Counted from the stretch's first letter, positions 18,600-28,325 are shown. The stretch is DNA of 64,000 nucleotides from JBGTLW01 sp041743835 (GCA_041743835.1 JBGTLW010000341.1:1-64000), one strand, 5' to 3'. Numbers and translations: made by a program. The notes: generated by a model not told the origin, from the letters alone.

Positions 18600-19378
18600 T
18601 ACAGCTTCTTCGGCCGGGCTTCCTCTTGCGCCGCCCACAGCGCAGCATATTTAAGCTGCGCGCTGACCAACGCCTTCTGCGCGATCAGTAGGCCAAAGAC
18701 CCCATCCTTGATGCCACCTTTAAGCAAATAGAACTTAATGAACGCAAACGCAGGGCGGAAGACAAGGTCCGTCCACCGTGCCCGCTTCCCCCGCGCGAGC
18801 TCCGCCCGCGCGACCATAAGCAATCGTTCATCCATCCGCCGGCCTGAGAAGTAGTCACTGAACCCCTCATCGCTGACCCGCTTGTGAAGCAGTTGCCCAC
18901 GCAACGGCCAGACACGCGACGGGTCCGAGGCTTCGCGGCGTTCATGCAGCGCTTCGGCCGGCCAAGTCACACGGTGACGATGGATCAAGCGGTCCTGTGT
19001 ATCGGGCAGCCACGCGCGCACGGGCCGACCCATGACGTAGTTGAGCCGGGGCATCGTCATCACGTCTGCCGCGTCAAAAGCGCTATCGGGTAAGGCCCGA
19101 ATCTCCTGCGCGAGCTCCTCTGTGATCTCCTCATCACCATCGAGCACGAAAACCCAGTCATGCGCAGCCAGCGACACGCCGAACTGCTTCTGCTTGTCGT
19201 AGCCGCGCCAAGGCTCCACGACGTATCGTTCGGTGAAACGCTTGGCGATCTGTGGGGTGGCGTCGGTGGAGCCGGAATCTACGACGATGAGTTCATCCGC
19301 CCAACGCGCCGATTCACAGGCCGCGGCCAGAGTCGCCTCGCTGTTCGCACAACAGATGACCACGGAAACAGGCGTCAC
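18599..19378 (-). CDS. Family 2 glycosyltransferase, WaaE/KdtX-like
   Basis: A 259-residue glycosyltransferase with VSVVICCANSEATL at its start, ADELIVVDSGSTDAT and the DXD-type VLDGDEEIT. LNYVMGRPVR and a histidine-rich RLIHRHRVTWPAEALHE are characteristic of the LPS core beta-glucosyltransferases of the WaaE/KdtX group. C-terminal helices (FAFIKFYLLKGGIKDG) look membrane-associated. It lies close to an HldD-like epimerase, which fits a role in heptose-containing LPS core synthesis. Confidence 0.88.
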   Translation of the reverse strand: MTPVSVVICCANSEATLAAACESARWADELIVVDSGSTDATPQIAKRFTERYVVEPWRGYDKQKQFGVSLAAHDWVFVLDGDEEITEELAQEIRALPDSAFDAADVMTMPRLNYVMGRPVRAWLPDTQDRLIHRHRVTWPAEALHERREASDPSRVWPLRGQLLHKRVSDEGFSDYFSGRRMDERLLMVARAELARGKRARWTDLVFRPAFAFIKFYLLKGGIKDGVFGLLIAQKALVSAQLKYAALWAAQEEARPKKL

Positions 19379-19614
19379 GCACCAGCCCCCCGCTTAGCAG
19401 ACACAGCCTCGGAGACTTCCGTGTCGCATGAGAACTTCTGGCAGTGGTTGTCGTGGGGTGTGCTCGGCGCCATGCGTGACCTCGATCCCGTGGGGTTGTG
19501 TGCCAGTCTAAAGCCTCCGCCCCAATCCTGCGACATGACGCGCCGCCCTTGGCCAGTGGTCTTGGCCGGTGGTACACTGAGGGGATACGTCCACCCCACC
19601 CCGGAGGCTCACCC

Positions 19615-20658
19615 ATGAGCGCCTCGTACAAAATCGCATTGGTCATCGCCGCGGCCCTGGTCGTGGTGGTGATCGTGTATTTCGCAACGCAGAACAATCC
19701 CACCACCACCCCGGTCACCGAGGGCGAGGGCGCTGTCGCCGAGCGCACGCCCCCGGAGACAGGCACCCGGCCCACACTCCGCGACGACGCACGGGCAACG
19801 GCCAATACCACAGCCGACACCGGCAAAAGCGTTGCCACCGCCGACACCTCCACACCCACCGAGCCCACAGCCAACCTGGACCTGATGGAGCGCATCCGCC
19901 AGCAACGCCGCGAGAGCGAGGGGCTTGCCGGCCCGGTAGCCACGAACGATACGCCGGTTGTAAACACCGATGGCACGCAGCCCGACACCGGCGCCAATGT
20001 CGATCTCCTCGAGCGCATCCGCCAGCAGCGTCTGGAAGCCGAGGCCCTGGCAGAGGCCCAGCGGGAAAGTGAGCCGGACACACTCGCAGGTGATGGCACC
20101 GCGACAAGCACAGATACGACGCCTGAGCCGGACCGTGGCACGCTCACCCCGGACATGAGCCCGGAAGTCAACCCGGACATTGCTCCAGACACCACCCCGG
20201 AACGAACGCCGGATGTCGCCCCGGACACCACCATCACCCGCGACGACCGCACCACGGCCACGCTCGCGGCCACGCCGACGATCTACAAGGTCGAAGCGGG
20301 CGACAACATGTTCAAGATCTCTGAGAAGGTTTTTGGTACCGATCGCTACTGGCAGGCCATCGCGCAGGAGAACCCGTTCGTCGATCCGACACGGCTGCGG
20401 GTTGGCCAAGAGCTGCGTCTCCCAGCCCGTGAGGACGTGGTGGAGCCCGAGCCTCAGGACGCTGTGCGTGCCCCCGCCAACACGGTGGTCCACACCGTCA
20501 AGCCGACGGAAACCCTGTCCTCAATCGCCAGCCAGTACTATGGAAACAACGCCAATTGGCGATTGATCTACAACTACAACCGCGATGTGATCGGCACCAA
20601 TCCCGACCGCTTGAAGGTGGGCATGAAGCTGTCGATCCCCCCTGCCCTGCCCGAGTAA
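19615..20658 (+). CDS. Membrane-anchored protein with two LysM domains
   Basis: From the ATG at 19615 (good GGAGG site at 19603-19607) the product has 347 residues. A single N-terminal membrane helix (KIALVIAAALVVVVIVYFA) is followed by a long Thr/Pro/Asp-rich linker. The linker contains two copies of a charged motif, LMERIRQQRRESE and LLERIRQQRLEAE. Two LysM domains follow, at about residues 222-270 (IYKVEAGDNMFKISEKVFG) and 298-346 (VVHTVKPTETLSSIASQYYG), each ending in an LRLP/LSIP-type strand. LysM binds peptidoglycan or related glycans, so the protein probably tethers the inner membrane to the wall. Confidence 0.9.
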   Translation: MSASYKIALVIAAALVVVVIVYFATQNNPTTTPVTEGEGAVAERTPPETGTRPTLRDDARATANTTADTGKSVATADTSTPTEPTANLDLMERIRQQRRESEGLAGPVATNDTPVVNTDGTQPDTGANVDLLERIRQQRLEAEALAEAQRESEPDTLAGDGTATSTDTTPEPDRGTLTPDMSPEVNPDIAPDTTPERTPDVAPDTTITRDDRTTATLAATPTIYKVEAGDNMFKISEKVFGTDRYWQAIAQENPFVDPTRLRVGQELRLPAREDVVEPEPQDAVRAPANTVVHTVKPTETLSSIASQYYGNNANWRLIYNYNRDVIGTNPDRLKVGMKLSIPPALPE

Positions 20659-20728
20659 TCGTCCACCGCCCCGCTCACCCCACCCGCCGCGAACCGCTGG
20701 GTTTGCCGGGGGTTCTTAGGCTCACCCC

Positions 20729-21709
20729 ATGAACATCCTCATCACCGGCGGGGCTGGCTTCGTCGGCTCCAACCTCGCACGAACGCTGCAAACAGATCGC
20801 CCAGACGCCCGCCTCCTGATCGTGGACGACATGCGCGTGGGCACCTTTGCCAACCTCTCCATCGAGGGGCCAAACGGCTGGTCGTACCGCGGCGACCTGA
20901 TCGCCCGGCCGCTGCATGAGTTGGACCTTACACAGTTGCTCGATGCGTTTGAGCCGGACGTGGTGTATCACGAGGCATCGATCACGGACACGACCGTGGA
21001 CGACGAGGCGCAGATGATCGCGGAGAACGTCGAGCCGTTTGAAACGCTGCTCGATGACTGCGTGAGCCGTGGCATTCGGCTTGTGTGGGCAAGCTCTGCC
21101 GCGACCTACGGCACGACCGCCAACGGCAAGACCGCCGCGAGACAGCCCTTCTGCCTCGACGACGCGGGCAGGCCAGCCAACGTCTATGGCTTCTCCAAGT
21201 GGGTCATGGAGAACCTCCACCGAGCCAAGCTCCACCAGCACCCCGACGCCCACGTGGTCGGTCTCCGCTACTTCAACGTCTTCGGGCCCGGCGAACAGAA
21301 CAAGGGCAAGATGGCGTCCATGATCTATCAGCTCGCGCTACAGATGATGCAGGGCAAACGCCCACGCATCTTCACCCCGGGCGACCAGGCCCGCGACCAG
21401 ATTTACGTCAAGGATGTCGTCGGCTGCACGATCGCCGGTGCCGCCCCAGGCAGCAAGTCGGGCATTTACAACTGCGGCACGGGCGAGGCGACCAGCTTCA
21501 ATCAGATCGTGGCCGCGCTCAACGAGGCACTGCGCACGTCGCTGGAGCCGGACTACATCAGCAACCCGTACACGTTCTATCAGGACTACACCTGCGCCGA
21601 CCTGTCGCAGACCAAGGCCGGGCTGAACTGGAAGCCAGCCTACACCACCCACGACGCGATCGTGGAATACGCGAAGCTGCTCCGCGACCAGCAGGGTCGC
21701 ACCGCTTAG
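20729..21709 (+). CDS. hldD: ADP-L-glycero-D-manno-heptose 6-epimerase-like protein
   Basis: A 326-residue extended SDR. ITGGAGFVGSNLA at residues 4-16 binds NAD(P), SSAATYG provides the catalytic Ser region and YGFSK the Tyr-x3-Lys pair. RYFNVFGPGEQNKGKMAS and FTPGDQARDQIYVKDVV are diagnostic of the HldD/RfaD branch, which makes the heptose precursor of LPS inner core. Residues and length match the family. It is close to the LPS-type glycosyltransferase, but other heptose genes (hldE, gmhA) are not in the window. Confidence 0.9.
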   Translation: MNILITGGAGFVGSNLARTLQTDRPDARLLIVDDMRVGTFANLSIEGPNGWSYRGDLIARPLHELDLTQLLDAFEPDVVYHEASITDTTVDDEAQMIAENVEPFETLLDDCVSRGIRLVWASSAATYGTTANGKTAARQPFCLDDAGRPANVYGFSKWVMENLHRAKLHQHPDAHVVGLRYFNVFGPGEQNKGKMASMIYQLALQMMQGKRPRIFTPGDQARDQIYVKDVVGCTIAGAAPGSKSGIYNCGTGEATSFNQIVAALNEALRTSLEPDYISNPYTFYQDYTCADLSQTKAGLNWKPAYTTHDAIVEYAKLLRDQQGRTA

Positions 21710-21789
21710 CTGATGTGCCTCGCGTGCGGCGACGTAGGGTCAATAGCCACGCAATCCGCTGGCAGCATGCATGAACTGGTGGGGCATGG

Positions 21790-22575
21790 ATGGAAAGGCA
21801 AACAACGCACACCGTCGTGCCGCCGCCCGCAATGATCGTGATCGATCAGGACGGCCGGATCGACGCGGACCTGCCCTGCTTTGCATGTGGATACAACCTG
21901 CGCACGCTCAAGCCGCATGCCACGTGCCCCGAGTGCGGGCACGCGGTCGAGCACACGCTGAGCACGGACAACGCTTTGCTGATGCCGCCCTTCTGGCTCG
22001 GGCAGGTGTTCTGGGGTTCGGTGTGCTTCGCGATGGCCTGGCCGCTGATGCTGTTGTGCGGGTTCGGTGTCATTCCGATGCTGGTGGGCATCCTGTGCTT
22101 CTCCGAGGACGCGCCGTCGGATCAGTTCCGGGTCAAGCACCTGCAGGAATGGGCGCTGTGGCCATTGCTCGGCGCGGGTATGATGCTTGGTTTGATCTTC
22201 GCGCTTGTTGGCACACCTTGGTTGTCACAGTTGGCGTTTGTGTGCATGGTGATGCTGGTGACGACCTCGCTGGTGACAAGCCATCTTATCGCCAGCAAGA
22301 CCGCGCGTGCGGCGCGGATGTTCCGGTTCCAACGCGCTGCGTTGGTGATGGCGATTCTCACTGCAGTTATCCCTTTCGGCCTGCCATTGGCCATGGTCGC
22401 AGTGCTTTACCTCGCGGAGTGGCCGCGGTTGATCCGCGGCGCCTTCAGTATCGGGTTGGCGTTGATGATCGGATACCTCCTGCTGGAGATCGCGTTCTGG
22501 GCGACTTTCGCAAATGCGATGCGGCGCGTTCGCATTACGGCACTTGGTTTCAGCGAGTCGCGTGGCGGCAACTGA
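21790..22575 (+). CDS. Membrane protein with N-terminal zinc ribbon
   Basis: A 261-residue protein starting MERQTTHTVVPP. Residues of about 31-55 contain CFACGYNLRTLKPHATCPECG, two CxxC pairs 14 residues apart that form a zinc ribbon. From residue 75 on there are about six hydrophobic helices. This combination of a short cytoplasmic zinc ribbon and a membrane domain is common among unnamed Phycisphaerae proteins and has no known function. A start at 21832 (MIVIDQDG) is also possible. Confidence 0.8.
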   Translation: MERQTTHTVVPPPAMIVIDQDGRIDADLPCFACGYNLRTLKPHATCPECGHAVEHTLSTDNALLMPPFWLGQVFWGSVCFAMAWPLMLLCGFGVIPMLVGILCFSEDAPSDQFRVKHLQEWALWPLLGAGMMLGLIFALVGTPWLSQLAFVCMVMLVTTSLVTSHLIASKTARAARMFRFQRAALVMAILTAVIPFGLPLAMVAVLYLAEWPRLIRGAFSIGLALMIGYLLLEIAFWATFANAMRRVRITALGFSESRGGN

Positions 22576-23022
22576 CGCAGGGTGGAGATGGCCGTGAAGT
22601 TTCACCGATTCCCTATGGCCCGCTCACATTTAGCGGGTATAATAACGGCGACAAGTGAAGAGGGCTTCCGGTTCGCGAGGCCGGCTTCAGGGCCTGTATT
22701 GCCTCGAACCTTTCGAACCCAATAGGGAGCGGGATCGGGCGCGACGGCAATGCCTCCTCTGAGTGGACTGCCAGGATGTCCCGGCGAAGCACCCACTTCA
22801 ATGTTGGGTTCGAGCCAATCGCCTCGTTGACTCGGCCCGCGAACCAGAAGCCCTCACCCCCGGAACCGGCCACCCCGGAACCGGCCACCGGAACCCGGAA
22901 CTGCCTCCCGGAACCGCCCCCGGAAGGACGACATAAACCGCCTGTCGTTCCCCGGTTTCGCTTCCCGTTCGTTTCGAGGAACGTGCATTCACCACGACAG
23001 GTGAACCGGCTACCATACCCGT
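22576..23022. other. 447-bp non-coding interval with a structured element
   Basis: It holds a -10-like TATAAT at 22638-22643 preceded by the inverted repeat CCCGCT-7 nt-AGCGGG (22619-22637), a long inverted repeat at 22660-22855, and several CCGGAACC-type short repeats at 22858-22926. No frame here is convincing as a gene; the short frames arise from the repeat arms. Confidence 0.65.
22660..22855. repeat. Long imperfect inverted repeat, arms of about 50 bp
   Basis: GAGGGCTTCCGGTTCGCG (22660-22677) pairs with CGCGAACCAGAAGCCCTC (22838-22855) in 17 of 18 positions. Closer in, ATTGCCTCGAACC (22698-22710) pairs with GGTTCGAGCCAAT (22807-22819) in 12 of 13. The unpaired stretches between these pairs have similar lengths (20 and 18 nt), so one long hairpin with an internal loop forms around a 96-nt core. 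An alternative pairing, CGAACCCAA (22714-22722) with TTGGGTTCG (22804-22812), competes at the inner end. It could be a structured RNA or a small non-autonomous mobile element. Confidence 0.8.
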
Positions 23023-23976
23023 ATGACGGCCCCTCAACAGAACCACCCGCCAGCCGACGCCCTCATCGAGGAGTTGGTCGATGCCCTGGTCGCCAGCTAC
23101 CACAGCGACAAACGCACCCAGCACCTGGATGCGACCTTCCTCCCCTCGCGCGCCCGCACCATCGAGATACTCGAAACGCTGCGTCAGCTTGTCTTCCCAG
23201 GCTTCTTCGATGACAACCGCGTCACCAGCGCCAACGTCAAGTTCCATACGGGAGAACTGCTGGGCCGGGTCCACGCCATGCTGGAAGACCAGGTCCGCCA
23301 ATCGCTGCGCTACCGGCTCAACCGGCAGAGCGGCAACGGCGAGGGCGACAACTGCCAGAACTGCGACCAGCAGGCCACGCAGATCACCGAGACCTTCCTC
23401 CGTAGCCTGCCCCACATCCGCGAACTCCTGGCCCACGACGTGCAGGCGGCGTTCGACGGCGACCCCGCAGCCAAGCACCCCGACGAGACCATCTTCTGCT
23501 ACCCCGGCGTCGATGCCATCTTCATCCATCGCATCGCGCACAAGCTCTACGAGTTGGATGTCCCGATGATGCCACGCATCATGAGCGAGTACGCCCACAA
23601 CGAGACGGGCATCGACATCCACCCAGGCGCGACCATCGGCCAGAGCTTCTTCATCGACCACGGCACTGGCGTCGTCATCGGCGAGACGGTCGAGATCGGC
23701 CAGCGCGTGAAGATCTACCAGGGCGTCACCCTCGGCGCGCTATCCACCAAGGGCGGACAAGCGTGGCGGGGCAGGAAGCGCCACCCAACCATCGAGGATG
23801 ATGTCACCATCTACGGCGGGGCGATCATCCTCGGCGGGGGAACCACCATCCACCGCGGCGCAACCATCGGCGGGTCCGTCTTCATCACCAGCTCCATCCC
23901 CGCGGAACACACCGTCACCGGGGCCGGCTCAGAGTTCAAGATCACCCCGCCCAAGGCCTCCAGAAACTCGGCCTGA
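23023..23976 (+). CDS. cysE: Serine O-acetyltransferase
   Basis: A 317-residue enzyme that makes O-acetylserine, the acceptor for sulfide in cysteine synthesis. Residues of about 1-165 are helical, longer than in E. coli CysE and like the EpsC/SrpH group. The left-handed beta-helix follows: GIDIHPGATIGQSFFIDHGT contains the catalytic His-Asp region, GVVIGETVEIG and VKIYQGVTLGALS give hexapeptide coils, and HPTIEDDVTIYGGAIILGG closes the domain. The spacer between helical and hexapeptide domains (FCYPGVDAIFIHRIAH) is typical. No cysK is adjacent. Confidence 0.92.
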   Translation: MTAPQQNHPPADALIEELVDALVASYHSDKRTQHLDATFLPSRARTIEILETLRQLVFPGFFDDNRVTSANVKFHTGELLGRVHAMLEDQVRQSLRYRLNRQSGNGEGDNCQNCDQQATQITETFLRSLPHIRELLAHDVQAAFDGDPAAKHPDETIFCYPGVDAIFIHRIAHKLYELDVPMMPRIMSEYAHNETGIDIHPGATIGQSFFIDHGTGVVIGETVEIGQRVKIYQGVTLGALSTKGGQAWRGRKRHPTIEDDVTIYGGAIILGGGTTIHRGATIGGSVFITSSIPAEHTVTGAGSEFKITPPKASRNSA

Positions 23977-24014
23977 AAGCCGGGAAGTGGAAGCGCTCCA
24001 ATCTTCCCCACACC

Positions 24015-24935
24015 ATGCCTGACCCGATCGCACCATCCGCTCATGCTTTGATCGTGGGCTGTGGTTATCTCGGCCGCGTGTTGGCGCGGCAACTGATCGC
24101 GGCGCAATACGTCGTGTTTGGCACAACCCGCAGCGACAGGAAGGCTGCGGACCTCGCGGGCCTTGGGGTTCGGCCGATGATCGTGCAGGTGACGTCCCCG
24201 GTCACCTTTGCCGCGCTCCGACCCGCGCTGGAGGTGCCCGCGCTGGATGTGTACTACATGGTCCCGCCCGGCCGACCCGACAGCGACCCATCGCCCCGCA
24301 AAGTCGTGATCGGCGGCATCGCGCACATGGTGAAGCAGCTCCGTCACGCACAGGTCCGACGCGCGGTGCTCGTGTCGCCCACCGCGGTGTACGCCCAGCG
24401 TGGCGGGCAGCGTGTGGACGCGGAATCACCGGCCGAACCGCGCGACGAGCGGTGCAGACTCCTGCTGCAAGGCGAACAGCTCTGGATGGACGCGGGGGAG
24501 CGGTATCACGTCGCGCGGCTCGCGGGGCTTTATGGCCCGGGGCGGGTCATCGGGCTTGCGGGTGTGCAGCAAGGCTCGCCACTGGTAGGCGACCCGGCCG
24601 CGCTGCTCAATCTGATTCACGTGGAGGATGCCGCTTCCCTGCTGCGGGCGATCACACAGGCCGAGCAACCGGGTCGGATCGAACTGGGCTGTGATGGCCA
24701 CCCGATCCCCCGCCAGGATTATTACACGCACCTTGCCCGGCTGATCGGGGTTGATCCGCCTGTCCACCTGGACACGCAGTCTGCCGCCGCCAGCCTGGGT
24801 CTCAATGCGTTGCGCCTTCGCAACGCCTCATCCAAGGCCTTGGACAACATCCCCACCTGCCGCCGAACCGGCTGGACCCCCCGCTACCCTACCTACAAGC
24901 TCGGCGTCGAAGCCGCCATCGCCGCGTCACGGTGA
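24015..24935 (+). CDS. NAD(P)-dependent SDR-type epimerase/dehydratase, YeeZ-like
   Basis: A 306-residue protein with a Rossmann motif ALIVGCGYLGRVLARQL near the N-terminus and SPTAVYAQRGG as the Ser-containing active-site strand. The usual YxxxK pair is not evident: the position is filled by ERCRLLLQGEQ, as in the YeeZ/SDR-atypical group. HVARLAGLYGPGR and LNLIHVEDAA follow the extended SDR plan. Substrate unknown. It lies 38 bp after cysE on the same strand and may be co-transcribed. Confidence 0.8.
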   Translation: MPDPIAPSAHALIVGCGYLGRVLARQLIAAQYVVFGTTRSDRKAADLAGLGVRPMIVQVTSPVTFAALRPALEVPALDVYYMVPPGRPDSDPSPRKVVIGGIAHMVKQLRHAQVRRAVLVSPTAVYAQRGGQRVDAESPAEPRDERCRLLLQGEQLWMDAGERYHVARLAGLYGPGRVIGLAGVQQGSPLVGDPAALLNLIHVEDAASLLRAITQAEQPGRIELGCDGHPIPRQDYYTHLARLIGVDPPVHLDTQSAAASLGLNALRLRNASSKALDNIPTCRRTGWTPRYPTYKLGVEAAIAASR

Positions 24936-24965
24936 ATCAACACGCCGCTACTCTGGGAGACAAAC

Positions 24966-25967
24966 ATGGGACACAGCCTGCTTCTTTGGAAGGCGGACCC
25001 CGCAATGCACGCGCTCGATCCGCAGTCGATCGCCAACGAGTTGCAACACGACCGCTCGCCACAAGGGATCACCCGTTTCGACATCACCGGCTTTCTCGAT
25101 CAATGTGCGTTGCAACTTGAAGAAGACGCCGAGGGCCTGGAGGAGCGGCTAATCCCCGAACCTATCGATTTTGGCGGCTACCCCGCCAACTGGCTTAGCC
25201 TCAGCCTCGCCTACAGCGACGATCTAGCGTTGAGCGTTGTCAGCCGACTGGCCCATGATGCCGCCCTGACACTGTTCAGCACCGACACGATGACCACCGT
25301 CCCACCGCTCGAACCGCCACGCCCACCAGCAGAGAACAAGCCTGACAGCTTCGCGTGGCTGGTTAAACACTGGCTGGAGCCGGTCTGCATCAAGCACCGC
25401 TTCACAAAACGCCAGAAGTACCGATACGAGCATCACACCAAAGACCGAATCCTGCGTGCGTCATTTACCGCGTGCATCGGGTGGTTGCAACCGTGGGTCA
25501 GCGTCGGATTCCGCTCGCTCAACCGGATCGATCAGCAGCGCCGAGATTTCATCCGTGACGCCACGCCATGCGCTCCAGACTTCTGCCACCTCCATCGTTT
25601 TGCGGCTGACTACCTTCCGGATTCAGACACCGACTCCACCAGTTACTTCTTCATGCATGATGAGGACCAGTTGCCCAGCCTGGGCCGAACCATCGCCGAG
25701 CAACTGGACCGGGCGATCGCTCTCGCAGACCAGCGGTTCCAAACGGTCGCCGACCTTGCCGCCTACTGGGAGGAAGATCAGGACCAACACTGGGACCACT
25801 TAGCCCTCGCGTACACGGCCGCGGGCGATCTGGGCCAAGCGCTGCGCCTGCTGTCCGGGCAGACAAGCCGCCTCGACGCCCAACGCCAAAAGCGCGATAC
25901 CCCTCGCGTCCGGTCGCATCTGATCGACATCAAGTGGCTCCGCCGATTCCTCGAAACACTAGGCTGA
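24966..25967 (+). CDS. Cytoplasmic protein of unknown function
   Basis: A 333-residue protein without signal peptide or membrane segment. It is rich in Trp, His and Asp (SFAWLVKHWLEPVC, FRSLNRIDQQRRDF, YWEEDQDQHWDHL), and the C-terminal 80 residues are helical, resembling a single TPR unit (HLALAYTAAGDLGQALRLL). I do not recognise a family. It starts 30 bp downstream of the SDR gene and its end is 23 bp upstream of the helicase start, so the three may form an operon. Confidence 0.7.
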   Translation: MGHSLLLWKADPAMHALDPQSIANELQHDRSPQGITRFDITGFLDQCALQLEEDAEGLEERLIPEPIDFGGYPANWLSLSLAYSDDLALSVVSRLAHDAALTLFSTDTMTTVPPLEPPRPPAENKPDSFAWLVKHWLEPVCIKHRFTKRQKYRYEHHTKDRILRASFTACIGWLQPWVSVGFRSLNRIDQQRRDFIRDATPCAPDFCHLHRFAADYLPDSDTDSTSYFFMHDEDQLPSLGRTIAEQLDRAIALADQRFQTVADLAAYWEEDQDQHWDHLALAYTAAGDLGQALRLLSGQTSRLDAQRQKRDTPRVRSHLIDIKWLRRFLETLG

Positions 25968-25990
25968 TGCCGTCTGTTAAACTCGGCCCA

Positions 25991-28246
25991 ATGTCCCAGC
26001 CCGCGAAGATCGATCCCCTGCTTGAAGGCCTGACCGAGCCACAGGTCCAGGCTGTGACCCATACGGACGGCCCGCTGCTTGTGCTGGCCGGGCCGGGCTC
26101 GGGCAAGACGCGGGTAATCACCCGCCGGGCTGCGCATCTGGTGCTGCGTTCGGGCATCCCGCCGTGGAACGTGCTGTGCATCACCTTCACAAACAAGGCA
26201 GCCGGGGAGATGCGCGACCGCATGGGCCAGCTCCTGTCCGAGCGTCAGGCAAGGGCGATGACGCTGGCGACCTTCCACGCGCTTTGTGCCCGGCTGCTGC
26301 GCCAGTATGCCGACCGGATGGACCTGCCCCCGGGCTACTCGATCTACGACACGGCCGACCAGAAGCGGCTGATGACCGAGTGCCTTAAGGACCTGGAGAT
26401 CAACAGCAAGAACTTCCCGCCCTCGGCCATGCTCAGCTCCATCTCCAACGCGAAGAACGAGCTGATGGGTCCCGACGAATTCGCCCAGCTCGCCTCGGAC
26501 TTTTACAAGCGCACCGTCGCCAAGGTTTACACCAAGTACCAGCAGATGCTCACTCGGCACAACGCGCTGGATTTCGACGACCTGTTGATGAAGACCGTCC
26601 ACCTGATGGGCTCGGACAAGGATGCGCTGGCGGAGCTCCGCGAGCGGTACCAGTACCTCATGATCGACGAGTACCAGGACACCAACCACGCCCAGTTCAT
26701 GATCGCCAACGCGCTCGCGGCCCAGCACACCAACATCTGCGCAACCGGCGACCCGGACCAGTCGATCTACGGCTGGCGTGGCGCGAACATCCGCAACATC
26801 CTAGAGTTCGAGACCCACTACCCCAACGCCCTGACGGTGCGGCTGGAACAGAACTACCGCTCGACCAAGCGCATCCTGGCCGCGGCCGACGCGCTGATCC
26901 AGAAGAACCGCGCCCGCAAGCACAAGGCCCTATTCACCCTCAACGACGAGGGCGAGCCGGTCCGCGTGGTCGAATGCAACGACGAACGCCATGAGGCGGC
27001 CTGGCTCACGCAGCAGTACCAGACGCTGCACGACGACCAGGGCATCGCGTGGAGCGATATGGCGATCTTCTACAGGATCAACTCGCTATCGCGCGTGATC
27101 GAGGACACGCTGCGTAACGCGGGCGTGCCGTACCAGATCGCACGAGGCACCGCGTTTTATGACCGCAAGGAGATCAAGGACGCGGTGTCCTACCTCCGCG
27201 CGATCGCCAACCCAACCGATGAAATCAACCTCTACCGCATCATCAACACACCAGCGCGCGGCATCAGCACCACCACCATCAAGGCGATGCAGGCCTACAC
27301 CCTGGCGCACAACACCCCGGTGGACCACCTGCTGGAAAACCCCGCGATGGTGACCGCGATGAACGCCCGCGCGGACGTGGCGGTGGCGAGGTTCGGCAAG
27401 TTGCTCTGGGCCTGGCGGGACCGCTTGAATGATCACACAGCCGACGCGCTGAGCCTCCGCGGGTTTGTCGAGTTGGTGCTCCGCGAATCGGGGCTGGAAA
27501 CGTACTACCGAAACGACAAGTCGGACCCGGACTCTGAACGCCTGGCCAACCTCGGCGAGCTTGTGACCAGCGCCCAGCAGTTTGAGGAGGAGTACGTCTT
27601 CGAGCAGGAAGTCGAGGGTGACGGCCACACGCCGGGGCTGGCGGAACGGCTGCTGGCGTTCCTCGAACGCATCGCGCTTGTCGCGGATGTGGACAGCGTG
27701 GACAACAGCCAGGGCTCGGTGACGCTGATGACACTGCACGCCGCGAAGGGTCTGGAGTACCCCGTCGTCGGAATGATCGGCGTGGAGGACGGGCTGCTGC
27801 CCCACGACCGGGCCAACAGCGACCCCAACGAGTTGGAAGAGGAGAGGCGGCTGTGCTTCGTGGGCATCACGCGGGCCGAGCGCCTGCTGTACATGACCCA
27901 CGCGCGGTACCGCACGGTGTTTGGTCAGACCCAGCCGACGATCCCCAGCCGGTTCTTCAAGGAGATGCCGCGTGGCGAGGTGTTGGAGTTCATCGAGGCG
28001 GATGAGGGGCCGGGGCTGTTCGAGGGCGACGACTACGACCCCGAGCACAACACGCAGCGGACCCTCGCCAGGAAGCAGGCCGGGCTATACCCGACCGGCA
28101 CACTGGTGCGTCACCCGCAGTTCGGGCTGGGGCGTGTGGTGACGGTCCAGCCGATGGGTGCGCACACCCGCGCCCGCATCGCATTCAACACGGCCGGGAC
28201 CAAGACGCTGATCCTGCAATACGCCCGGCTCGAACGGGTCGAGTGA
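25991..28246 (+). CDS. pcrA: UvrD/PcrA-type 3'-5' DNA helicase
   Basis: From the ATG at 25991 the protein has 751 residues, close to PcrA/UvrD. Superfamily 1 motifs occur in order: LTEPQVQAV (Q motif), LAGPGSGKT (Walker A), CITFTNKAAGEM (Ia), FDDLLMKT, IDEYQDTNHAQ (Walker B), TGDPDQSIYGWRGA (III), LEQNYRS (IV), VTLMTLHAAKGLEYPVV (V) and EEERRLCFVGITRA (VI). A short C-terminal Tudor-like segment (GTLVRHPQFGLGRVV) is the RNA-polymerase-binding domain of PcrA. Role: nucleotide excision repair and clearing of replication or transcription blocks. Confidence 0.95.
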   Translation: MSQPAKIDPLLEGLTEPQVQAVTHTDGPLLVLAGPGSGKTRVITRRAAHLVLRSGIPPWNVLCITFTNKAAGEMRDRMGQLLSERQARAMTLATFHALCARLLRQYADRMDLPPGYSIYDTADQKRLMTECLKDLEINSKNFPPSAMLSSISNAKNELMGPDEFAQLASDFYKRTVAKVYTKYQQMLTRHNALDFDDLLMKTVHLMGSDKDALAELRERYQYLMIDEYQDTNHAQFMIANALAAQHTNICATGDPDQSIYGWRGANIRNILEFETHYPNALTVRLEQNYRSTKRILAAADALIQKNRARKHKALFTLNDEGEPVRVVECNDERHEAAWLTQQYQTLHDDQGIAWSDMAIFYRINSLSRVIEDTLRNAGVPYQIARGTAFYDRKEIKDAVSYLRAIANPTDEINLYRIINTPARGISTTTIKAMQAYTLAHNTPVDHLLENPAMVTAMNARADVAVARFGKLLWAWRDRLNDHTADALSLRGFVELVLRESGLETYYRNDKSDPDSERLANLGELVTSAQQFEEEYVFEQEVEGDGHTPGLAERLLAFLERIALVADVDSVDNSQGSVTLMTLHAAKGLEYPVVGMIGVEDGLLPHDRANSDPNELEEERRLCFVGITRAERLLYMTHARYRTVFGQTQPTIPSRFFKEMPRGEVLEFIEADEGPGLFEGDDYDPEHNTQRTLARKQAGLYPTGTLVRHPQFGLGRVVTVQPMGAHTRARIAFNTAGTKTLILQYARLERVE

Positions 28247-28325
28247 CCGCCCCCCTCCCCGTTAACCCCACGACATGGGCGGCCGACGCGGGACATCTGC
28301 GCCGCGAACGGGTTACACTTTGCCC

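Noticed and set aside
22698..22819. tRNA or tRNA fragment suggested by GGTTCGAGCC
   Set aside because: The putative T-arm does not pair in the required register and no acceptor or anticodon stem can be formed; the motif belongs to the inverted repeat.
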